Assembly (NCBI GenBank): GCA_910586965.1
Contig: CAJUMF010000005.1
Location: forward strand, 62,001-126,000
Direction of reading: 5' to 3'
Source of the DNA: an uncultured Dorea sp.
Lineage (GTDB): Bacteria > Bacillota > Clostridia > Lachnospirales > Lachnospiraceae
Length of the DNA: 64,000 bases
In this document: piece by piece, positions 49,804 to 56,689 of the stretch
Layout of the letters: each line of letters starts with the position of its first letter
Numbering within the stretch: position 1 is the stretch's first letter
The notes under the pieces: generated by a model
The model's input: only the letters and a program-made list of their open reading frames with translations
Database searches by the model: none
What the model was told of the DNA's origin: nothing
Position numbers and translations under genes: made by a program

Positions 49804-51342
49804 ATGGGTGAAGGATATAAGTGCAGGGAGGATGTGTTCCTCCATGCAGAAAAGATAAGCAAGATCTACCCCGGTACGAAAGCGCTCGATGAAGTATCCT
49901 TTGACTTGCTTAAGGGCAAGGTAAATGTACTGATCGGGGAAAACGGCGCCGGAAAATCTACCCTGATGAAGATGATTGCCGGAATCGAGCAGCCGAATGA
50001 GGGCAAGATGTATATCGGAGAAGAGGAAGTATATTTTAAGAACACTACCGAGGCGAGAAAGCACGGCATCGGGATTATCCACCAGGAATTGAGCCTGTTC
50101 CCGAATCTTAATGTATACCAGAACATTTACATGAACAAGGAAAAGACCAAGGGAAAATTCGCCCTTGACAATAAGCAGCATATGGAAGGGGCAAAGGCGG
50201 TCCTTGAGAGATTAGAGCATCCCCTGGACTTGAACCAGAAGGTCGGGGAGCTGAGAGTCGGGCAGCAGCAGATGATCGAGATCGCGAGAAATCTTGTGGA
50301 GGACGACCTTAAGGTACTCATCATGGATGAGCCGACGTCTTCCTTAAGCCAGCAGGAGGTTAAGGTTCTCTTTAAGATCATGCGGGAGCTTACGGCGGCG
50401 GGAATCTCCATCGTATATATTTCCCACAGGCTGGAGGAGATCATGGAGATCGGCGATCATGTAACCATCCTGCGTGACGGAAAGTATGTTGCGGATTCGG
50501 ACGTAAAGGATATCGACGTGTCATGGATCGTCCACCAGATGACAGGAGGAGCTAAGTCCTATCCCACGAGAGACCGTGAGGTTGACTGGTCCAAGGTGGA
50601 AAATGTACTGGAAGTAAAAGACTTGTGTCTTCCGAAGGCAGGCGGCGGGTACCTGGTAGACCACTTAAGCTTTGAGCTGAAGAGGGGAGAGGTTCTCGGA
50701 ATCTACGGTCTGATGGGCGCGGGAAGAAGTGAAGTGTTCGAGTGCCTGATGGGGCTGCACCCGGAGCATACGGGTCAGGTTCTCATGGAGGGCAAAGAGC
50801 TTAACATCAAGTCTATCAAGCAGCAGATTGACAACGGATTTGCCCTGATCCCGGAGGACCGGCAGGCTCAAGGGCTTGTGCAGACATTAGACATCGAGAA
50901 GAACTGCTCGTTGTCGGCGCTGACCAGGTACAAGAAAGGTCCGTTCCTCGACTCCAAGATCGAGGGGGAGAAAGTAGACGGGCAGATCAAGGATATACAT
51001 ATCAAAGTAGCGGATAAGAAACTGCCGATTCTTTCCTTGTCAGGCGGTAACCAGCAGAAGGTCGTTATCGGAAAAGGCATCCTGACGACGCCGAAGATCC
51101 TGCTTATGGATGAACCGAGCCGCGGTATTGATATCGGCGCGAAGACAGAGGTTTTCGAGATCATCAACAAGTATGCGGAGGAAGGGCTTTCAATCATTGT
51201 CATCTCTTCTGAGCTGCAGGAGATCGTGGCAATCTCGGACCGTATCATCGTTCTGTCAAACGGCTTGAAGACAGGCGAGTTCTACGGTGATGAGATTGAG
51301 CAGGACACACTGGTACTGGCATCCTACAAGGGCCATCATTAA
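49804..51342 (+). CDS. Sugar ABC transporter ATPase (RbsA-like, two domains)
   Basis: 512 residues with two fused nucleotide-binding domains. The first (about 10-245) has Walker A GENGAGKST, a signature LRVGQQQ and Walker B LIMDEPTSSL. The second (about 265-505) has the relaxed P-loop GLMGAGRSE, the LSGGNQQK signature and LLMDEPSRGIDIG. This is the RbsA/XylG/MglA class that energises monosaccharide import. It is 18 bases before the permease gene. The matching binding protein is only a remnant in this operon. Confidence 0.92.
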   Translation: MGEGYKCREDVFLHAEKISKIYPGTKALDEVSFDLLKGKVNVLIGENGAGKSTLMKMIAGIEQPNEGKMYIGEEEVYFKNTTEARKHGIGIIHQELSLFPNLNVYQNIYMNKEKTKGKFALDNKQHMEGAKAVLERLEHPLDLNQKVGELRVGQQQMIEIARNLVEDDLKVLIMDEPTSSLSQQEVKVLFKIMRELTAAGISIVYISHRLEEIMEIGDHVTILRDGKYVADSDVKDIDVSWIVHQMTGGAKSYPTRDREVDWSKVENVLEVKDLCLPKAGGGYLVDHLSFELKRGEVLGIYGLMGAGRSEVFECLMGLHPEHTGQVLMEGKELNIKSIKQQIDNGFALIPEDRQAQGLVQTLDIEKNCSLSALTRYKKGPFLDSKIEGEKVDGQIKDIHIKVADKKLPILSLSGGNQQKVVIGKGILTTPKILLMDEPSRGIDIGAKTEVFEIINKYAEEGLSIIVISSELQEIVAISDRIIVLSNGLKTGEFYGDEIEQDTLVLASYKGHH

Positions 51343-51360
51343 GAAAAGGAGAGTTAAATT

Positions 51361-52413
51361 ATGGAAGCGAAACAAAATTCTGGAAATAATAAATTGGCGA
51401 TGACCATATTAAAAGGTCGTACGTTTATTGTATTGATCATTCTGCTTATATTCTTCAGTATTACGGCAGATAACTTTATGAGTGCGGGAGCGCTCCTTAC
51501 GGTTGCAAAGCATGTGGCTCTTTACGGAATCCTTGCGATTGGCATGACTTACGTCATCATCACAGGCGGTATCGACCTCTCCGTAGGTTCGGTGGCGGGC
51601 CTTGCGGGCATGATCGCGGGCGGACTGATCCAGGAGGGCTTAACCCTTAAGATGTTCGGCGTGACCCTGTATTTCAGCGTACCGATGATCGTGCTGATCA
51701 CGGTTCTTCTGGGGGCATTGATGGGCATGATCAACGGTCTTGTCATCACGAAATTCAACGTAGCCCCGTTTATCGCGACGCTGGGTACCATGTACATCTG
51801 GCGCGGATTTGCGAATATCCGTTCCAACGGCGCGACATTTTCCGAGCTTGCCGGAAGTGAAGGGCTTGGTAATACCGGCTTTGAAGTGTTCGGGCGTAAC
51901 CTTGCGGGAACAGCGATTCCCTGCGGCGTTCTCATCCTTGCGATCATCGCCGTGGCAGCGGGGCTTGTGCTTAAGAAAACGCCTTTCGGCTGGCATGTGC
52001 TTTCCATCGGCGGCAATGAAAAGGCGTCCAAGCTTTCCGGTATCAAGGTTGACCGGGTAAAAATCTGGGTGTACGCATTCTCCGGATTCTGCTCTGCGGT
52101 TGTCGGCATCATCGCGACCTCACAGCTTGTATCCGCGACGCCGAAGACCGGTGAGTCCTGGGAAATGAACGCCATCGCGGCATCCGTCCTCGGCGGAACA
52201 TCCATGGCAGGCGGTGTCGGAACTATCGGCGGAACGATTGTCGGCGCGTTTGTAATCTGTGTGATCAACGACGGTATGACTATGTGCGGCGTTACAGAGT
52301 TCTGGCAGAAGATTATCAGGGGTCTTGTGATCATTATTGCGGTAATCATCGACCAGGTACAGAGAAACCTGCAGGCGAAGATGGCATTGCAGGCGCGGAA
52401 CGAGAACAAATAA
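51361..52413 (+). CDS. Sugar ABC transporter permease (RbsC-like)
   Basis: 350 residues with about 10 hydrophobic segments. The conserved GIDLSVGSVAGLAGMIAG (near 65-82) and the AIAASVLGGTSMAGGVGTIGGT (block near 270-290) are family signatures of RbsC-type ribose/xylose/galactose permeases. AAGGAGA precedes the ATG. After its stop comes a 490-base gap with large inverted repeats before rbsD. Confidence 0.92.
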   Translation: MEAKQNSGNNKLAMTILKGRTFIVLIILLIFFSITADNFMSAGALLTVAKHVALYGILAIGMTYVIITGGIDLSVGSVAGLAGMIAGGLIQEGLTLKMFGVTLYFSVPMIVLITVLLGALMGMINGLVITKFNVAPFIATLGTMYIWRGFANIRSNGATFSELAGSEGLGNTGFEVFGRNLAGTAIPCGVLILAIIAVAAGLVLKKTPFGWHVLSIGGNEKASKLSGIKVDRVKIWVYAFSGFCSAVVGIIATSQLVSATPKTGESWEMNAIAASVLGGTSMAGGVGTIGGTIVGAFVICVINDGMTMCGVTEFWQKIIRGLVIIIAVIIDQVQRNLQAKMALQARNENK

Positions 52414-52422
52414 AGGTAGTGA

Positions 52423-52564
52423 GCAGCCCGGTCAGATTGATATTCCTACGGAACCACGCTTTCGCTCGGGAAAAAACGTAGCAGACACTAGGCTCGAAAA
52501 AACCTCGCCAAGTGCTGACGTTTTTTACGGGATTCCTTTAGGAACATCAATCTGACCGGGCTGC
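52423..52564. repeat. Long inverted repeat A (potential 142-nt hairpin)
   Basis: A perfect 19-bp outer stem (52423-52441 with 52546-52564) continues after one mismatch with TTCCTA/TAGGAA (52443-52448 with 52539-52544), and further in with AAAAAACGT/ACGTTTTTT (52471-52479 with 52518-52526). The apex is about 38 bases. The inner ACGTTTTTT could act as a terminator. It may be a small RNA, a mobile miniature element or an mRNA-stability structure. Confidence 0.75.
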
Positions 52565-52572
52565 GCCATAGG

Positions 52573-52654
52573 TTGTGGATTTTAGCGGGTTGAGTTTGTT
52601 GGGAACGCTGGTTTCTGCTTGGTAGATTGTGGATTTTAGCGGGTTGAGTTTGTT
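52573..52654 (+). repeat. Two copies of a 28-bp direct repeat
   Basis: TTGTGGATTTTAGCGGGTTG plus eight more bases occurs exactly at 52573-52600 and at 52627-52654, 54 bases apart. Similarity continues to both sides (AGGTTG/AGATTG before, CGCTGGTT after), so the repeat unit is about 42-54 bp. It lies between the two long inverted repeats. Confidence 0.8.
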
Positions 52655-52670
52655 TGGGGGCGCTGGTTAA

Positions 52671-52864
52671 TTGCGAAACTTTGATTTGTCAGTGCCGAAT
52701 TGTGCTGCTTGTATATTCCATAAGCAGACCTTAGTTTATCGTCGGTACTTAGCTGCCGTATTTTGGCAGCTTATGTACCGCTACGGTAAACTTGGAGCGG
52801 GAGCGTGTCTGTGTTGGAATATACAAGCTGCACAATGACCTGAGTAAACACTTGAGTTTCGCAA
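52671..52864. repeat. Long inverted repeat B (potential 194-nt hairpin)
   Basis: Nested paired arms: 52671-52680 with 52855-52864 (10 bp), 52700-52720 with 52815-52835 (21 positions, one mismatch), CAGAC/GTCTG, AGTTTA/TAAACT, GGTAC/GTACC and an apical AGCTGCC/GGCAGCT (52751-52757 with 52765-52771) with a GTATTTT loop. The pairing runs almost from end to end. No open frame is present. It ends about 40 bases before rbsD. Confidence 0.75.
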
Positions 52865-52903
52865 CCTTCTATTAGCGGATTTTTTGGAAAGGATGTGTTT
52901 TGG

Positions 52904-53299
52904 ATGAAGAAGAGAGGGATTATTAATGCTCAGTTGGCGGGGCTTGTCGCGGGGCTGGGGCATAAGGATTTGTTTATGATCGCGGACGGGGGGATGCCGG
53001 TTCCGAAGGGCGTGGAGATTGTGGACCTGGCGCTTTGCGGCGGGGTGCCTTCGTTTCGGCAGGTGATGGATGCGGTTCTTGACGAGGTGCAGGTGGAAGG
53101 GTATACTTTAGCTGAGGAAATCGTGGAGAATAATCCGGAGCTGCTTTCTTATATTAAGGAAAAGCTTGATGGGGCGGAGTCGGAGATGATTTCCCATGAA
53201 GAGCTTAAAAAGAGGTCTGCGGGGCTTAAGTTTGTGATTCGGACGGGGGAGTTTACGCCGTATCCGAATGTTATTCTGCGGGCGGGGGTTGCTTTTTAG
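52904..53299 (+). CDS. rbsD: RbsD/FucU-family sugar mutarotase (D-ribose pyranase type)
   Basis: 131 residues from ATG 52904 (AAAGGA about 10 bases upstream; a GTG at 52895 is less likely). The catalytic His20 in GLGHKD and Asp28 in IADGGMPVP, and the C-terminal RTGEFTPYPNVIL, match RbsD, which interconverts pyranose and furanose forms so that the kinase can use the sugar. The ring form handled here need not be ribose. It is followed after 82 bases by a PfkB kinase. Confidence 0.9.
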   Translation: MKKRGIINAQLAGLVAGLGHKDLFMIADGGMPVPKGVEIVDLALCGGVPSFRQVMDAVLDEVQVEGYTLAEEIVENNPELLSYIKEKLDGAESEMISHEELKKRSAGLKFVIRTGEFTPYPNVILRAGVAF

Positions 53300-53381
53300 G
53301 GACTGTTCCTTAGGCTGAGAATATGGTGAAAGAAGGCGGCTGCATTTTCGGATGAAAAGTGCGGGCGCAGGAGGTGTTGTG

Positions 53382-54266
53382 ATGAAAGTATTGAATTTTG
53401 GGTCTTTGAATCTGGATTATGTGTATTCGGTTGACCATATGGTGATGCCGGGGGAGACGCTTTGCTCCTCGGGGATGAATGTGTTCTGCGGAGGCAAGGG
53501 GCTGAATCAGTCTATCGCCCTTGCGAAGGCGGGAGTGGACGTTTACCATGCCGGGATGATTGGCGAGGAGGGCGGCATTCTCCTTGAGGCCTGCCGGGAG
53601 GGCGGCGTGAATGCGGATTTTATCCGGACGATTCCGGAAAAGAGCGGGCATACGATCATACAGGTGGACAAAAACGGGCAGAACTGCATCCTTTTGTACG
53701 GCGGCGCCAACAGGAGCATTACGAAAGAATTTGTAGACGAGGTGCTTGGGAATTTTGAAAAGGGGGATATCCTTCTTCTGCAAAATGAGGTGAATATGCT
53801 GGACTATATTATTGATAAAGCGTATGAGCAGGGGATGATGATCATCCTGAATCCGTCGCCTTACGACAGTGCCCTTGACGTGTGTGATTTCGGGAAGATT
53901 TCCATGTTTTTGTTAAATGAGATTGAAGGCGGTCAGGTGACGGGCGAGAAAGAGACGGACAAGATTTTGGAGAAACTTAAAGAGTTTTACCCGGAGGCGA
54001 AGGTAGTCCTAACGCTGGGGGGCGACGGCTCCGTGTACCAGTACAAGGACGAGCAGTACCGTCAGGGGATCTACAAGGTGAAGGCTGTGGATACGACGGC
54101 GGCGGGAGATACCTTTACCGGGTACTTTATTTCCTCTGTCATTGACGGCTTGCCGGTTCCGGAAGGGCTTTCTCTGGCTGCGAAGGCATCGGCAATCGCG
54201 GTATCGAGAGAAGGAGCTACAGCGTCTATTCCGCTTAAGGAGGAAGTGCTTAAAGCAGAATTGTAA
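53382..54266 (+). CDS. PfkB-family carbohydrate kinase (ribokinase-like)
   Basis: 294 residues from ATG 53382 (AGGAGGT about 6 bases upstream; a frame from 53352 is rejected). The first signature has GGKGLNQSIALAKAG (about 37-51) and the second DTTAAGDTFTGYF (about 237-249) with the catalytic base D243. It resembles ribokinase by length and by the N-terminal GSLNLDYVY. With RbsD upstream it should phosphorylate the imported sugar; the exact sugar is open. Confidence 0.88.
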   Translation: MKVLNFGSLNLDYVYSVDHMVMPGETLCSSGMNVFCGGKGLNQSIALAKAGVDVYHAGMIGEEGGILLEACREGGVNADFIRTIPEKSGHTIIQVDKNGQNCILLYGGANRSITKEFVDEVLGNFEKGDILLLQNEVNMLDYIIDKAYEQGMMIILNPSPYDSALDVCDFGKISMFLLNEIEGGQVTGEKETDKILEKLKEFYPEAKVVLTLGGDGSVYQYKDEQYRQGIYKVKAVDTTAAGDTFTGYFISSVIDGLPVPEGLSLAAKASAIAVSREGATASIPLKEEVLKAEL

Positions 54267-54351
54267 GAGATAAGAGCAGCCTGGAGCAGGGATATCTGTG
54301 CAAGAGATATCAGGCGGCAGACTGCGGAGTTGGGAAAGATGAGGAAGAATA

Positions 54352-55827
54352 ATGGCAGAAAGATATATCATAAGTATAGACCAGAGCACGCAGGGAACAA
54401 AGGCGCTTTTGTTTGACGAGAGCGGGAGCCTCATCAAGCGTACGGACAAGCCTCATGAGCAGATTGTGAACGAAAAGGGCTGGGTGTCCCACAATCCGTC
54501 CGAGATTTATGAAAATGTCATCGAGGTTGTGCGGATGCTCACGGAGGACATTGACAAGTCGAAGGTGGCAGGTATCGGGATCAGCAACCAGCGGGAGACT
54601 TCCCTGGCGTGGGACCGCGTAAGCGGGGAGCCCCTCGGAAATGCCATCGTATGGCAGTGCGCCAGGGCGGCATCTATCTGCGAGCGGGTAGAAAGAAAAG
54701 GTGAGGCGGAGAATATCCGGAGGAAGACGGGCATGAACCTGTCGTCCTATTTCCCGGCGTCCAAGATTGCGTGGATTCTGGAAAATGTGGAGGGGGCTAA
54801 AGAAAAGGCAGAAAAAGGCGAGATCTGCCATGGCACCATTGACAGCTGGCTTGTCTACAAGCTTACCGGGGGAAAGGCGTATAAGACCGATTATTCCAAC
54901 GCCTCCCGAACCCAGTTATTTAACATTTTCGAGCTGAAGTGGGATGAGGAAATCTGCGGGCTGTTCGGGATTGACGCAAAGAATATGGCAGAAGTGTGCG
55001 ACTCGGATTCGAAGTTCGGGGAGACGGATTTTGAAGGTGTTCTTCCCGCGCCGGTACCGATCCACGGCGTGTTAGGAGATTCCCACGGCTCCCTTTTCGG
55101 GCAGGGGTGCCTTACGTCCGGCATGACAAAGGCAACCTACGGCACAGGTTCTTCGATCATGATGAATATCGGGGAGAAACCGGTGCTCAGCACCCACGGC
55201 GTAGTCACATCCCTGGCATGGAGCATGGGCGGAAAGGTAAATTACGTGCTGGAGGGGAACTTAAACTACACGGGGGCAGTCATCACGTGGCTCAAGGACG
55301 ATCTGCAGCTGATCCAGTCTCCGGGAGAGACGACAGGGCTTGCAAAGGCGGCAGTGAAGGATGATTCCCTGTATTTGATCCCGGCGTTTTCCGGACTCGG
55401 CGCGCCTTACTGGGACAGCCACGCGGCAGCGGCCATCGTCGGTATGACACGGACAACGGGAAAGGCAGAAATCGTCCGGGCAGGCGTGGAGTGCATCGCG
55501 TACCAGATTACCGACATCGTAAGGGCTATGAGCGAGGATGCGGGCGTAAAAGTCGGGGAGTTGCGGGTAGACGGAGGCCCTACGAAAAATGATTATCTGA
55601 TGCAGTTCCAGAGCGATATCGCGGATGCAACCGTGCAGGTACCGGATTCCGAGGAACTTTCCGGCATCGGTCCGGCGTATGCAGCGGGCTTAAGGCTCGG
55701 CGTGTGGGATGAGAGCATCTTTGGAAAACTGAAAAGAGTGAAGTATGAGCCGGAGATGGAAATAAAAGTCCGGGATAAAAAGTACGCCGGATGGAAAGCG
55801 GCGGTGGAGACGGTGCTGACGAAGTAA
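54352..55827 (+). CDS. FGGY-family carbohydrate kinase, glycerol-kinase-like
   Basis: 491 residues. The N-terminal IDQSTQGTKALLFD phosphate loop, GWVSHNP (GWVEHDP in GlpK), SNQRETSLAWD, and the C-terminal VDGGPTKNDYLMQFQSDI are glycerol-kinase-like. The GlpK segment GDQQAALFGQ is GDSHGSLFGQ here, and the active-site surroundings differ, so the substrate is probably another polyol or ketose. It is the last gene of the operon. Its presence beside a PfkB kinase and RbsD suggests a pathway with two phosphorylations or two related sugars. Confidence 0.87.
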   Translation: MAERYIISIDQSTQGTKALLFDESGSLIKRTDKPHEQIVNEKGWVSHNPSEIYENVIEVVRMLTEDIDKSKVAGIGISNQRETSLAWDRVSGEPLGNAIVWQCARAASICERVERKGEAENIRRKTGMNLSSYFPASKIAWILENVEGAKEKAEKGEICHGTIDSWLVYKLTGGKAYKTDYSNASRTQLFNIFELKWDEEICGLFGIDAKNMAEVCDSDSKFGETDFEGVLPAPVPIHGVLGDSHGSLFGQGCLTSGMTKATYGTGSSIMMNIGEKPVLSTHGVVTSLAWSMGGKVNYVLEGNLNYTGAVITWLKDDLQLIQSPGETTGLAKAAVKDDSLYLIPAFSGLGAPYWDSHAAAAIVGMTRTTGKAEIVRAGVECIAYQITDIVRAMSEDAGVKVGELRVDGGPTKNDYLMQFQSDIADATVQVPDSEELSGIGPAYAAGLRLGVWDESIFGKLKRVKYEPEMEIKVRDKKYAGWKAAVETVLTK

Positions 55828-55857
55828 TGACGGAGAAATGCCGGGTCTGAAAATTGT

Positions 55858-55869
55858 ATTGTATACAAT
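55858..55869. promoter_or_regulatory. 12-bp palindrome resembling a GntR-family operator
   Basis: ATTGTATACAAT is a perfect palindrome of the TTGTATACAA type bound by many FadR-subgroup GntR regulators. It lies 30 bases after the FGGY kinase stop, with no GntR gene in the window. Confidence 0.35.
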
Positions 55870-55877
55870 ATAAAATT

Positions 55878-55918
55878 ATGATGTAAAGCTGACATTGATT
55901 AATGTGGCTTTACATCAT
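55878..55918 (+). terminator. Hairpin closing the sugar operon
   Basis: A 12-bp stem ATGATGTAAAGC/GCTTTACATCAT (55878-55889 with 55907-55918), with a further CATT/AATG in the loop, followed by TTTGTT. Probably a terminator, with a weak T tract. Confidence 0.6.
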
Positions 55919-55953
55919 TTGTTATAGCATGTTTTTATTTTTGGAGGTTATTT

Positions 55954-56289
55954 ATGGATATTTTAATTTATGCCCGCGAATCCGACCGTTCTTCGGCTTT
56001 TGAAGATGTGAAAGATTATTTTTCACAGGAATTCAAAGATAAAGAGTTCGAGTGGAAATGCACAGGGCAGATGCTTTCGGCATCACTGCAGATAAGTGAG
56101 GAAGAGATTACCGCAGCATTCAGGGAACTTGTAAAAAGGTATCCCCAATTGGATGTAAAGGCAGTCTCTTCCCAGGATATCCGGGAAGATGACAGAAGTG
56201 CCCAGTGGTGGCAAACAACTGAAATTTATTCGGTAGAGGAAAACGGAGAGAAAAAAATTGTCAGCAGTTCAAGCACTTACTGGAATTGA
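55954..56289 (+). CDS. Hypothetical protein, 111 residues
   Basis: Starts behind GGAGG, 8 bases upstream of the ATG. The protein is soluble and acidic with a mixed alpha/beta pattern; an N-terminal MDILIYARES strand is followed by a helix rich in Phe/Asp/Lys, and the C-terminus has WWQTTEIYSVEE. No family was recognised. It stands alone between the sugar operon and an Rpn remnant on the other strand, whose end is 7 bases away. Confidence 0.65.
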   Translation: MDILIYARESDRSSAFEDVKDYFSQEFKDKEFEWKCTGQMLSASLQISEEEITAAFRELVKRYPQLDVKAVSSQDIREDDRSAQWWQTTEIYSVEENGEKKIVSSSSTYWN

Positions 56290-56296
56290 CGATTGC

Positions 56297-56689
56297 CTAT
56301 TCCAGTAACCCTTTTACCTGTTCCACGGATATGCCGCACTCATCTGCAATCTTGTCCGGGGCAGCCCCTGACTTGTGCAACCTGAGAATATCCCGGGCGA
56401 GTTTCAGGCCTTCTGTCCGGCCTTGCTCCAGTCCCTGTTCCCTGCCGCTGATTATAAGGATTGAACGGTCGCGGAGTGCTTTTTCTCTTTCTTCATATTC
56501 CAGCCGTTTTTGTTCATCTGCGCTGATATTGACGAGCTTATCATAAGCTTTCTGTACATAATCATCTGATTTTGCAAACATCTCAAGCTCCTCTCTGGTT
56601 TCTGCATTAAAGAATTGCGCCCAATTTAAGAGAGCGGTTTTTGGATAATCATACTGGTTCAGTTTTGCAAGTGAAAATACTACTTGTTA
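56297..56689 (-). pseudogene. Rpn-family nuclease, C-terminal remnant
   Basis: An ATG at 56581 gives a 94-residue frame, but in-frame similarity to Rpn proteins goes on upstream to about 56689 (LAKLNQYDYPKTALLNWAQ), so the real gene was longer. The part left is the helical C-terminus with EQGLEQGRTEGLKLARDIL and the terminal VEQVKGLL. The nuclease core is missing. Its broken end overlaps the last codons of the histidine kinase gene, which suggests that an insertion or deletion joined the two. Confidence 0.75.

Noticed and set aside
52573..52654. Possible CRISPR array
   Set aside because: Only two repeat copies with a 26-base interval that is itself partly repeated, no leader and no cas genes; better described as a short direct repeat.
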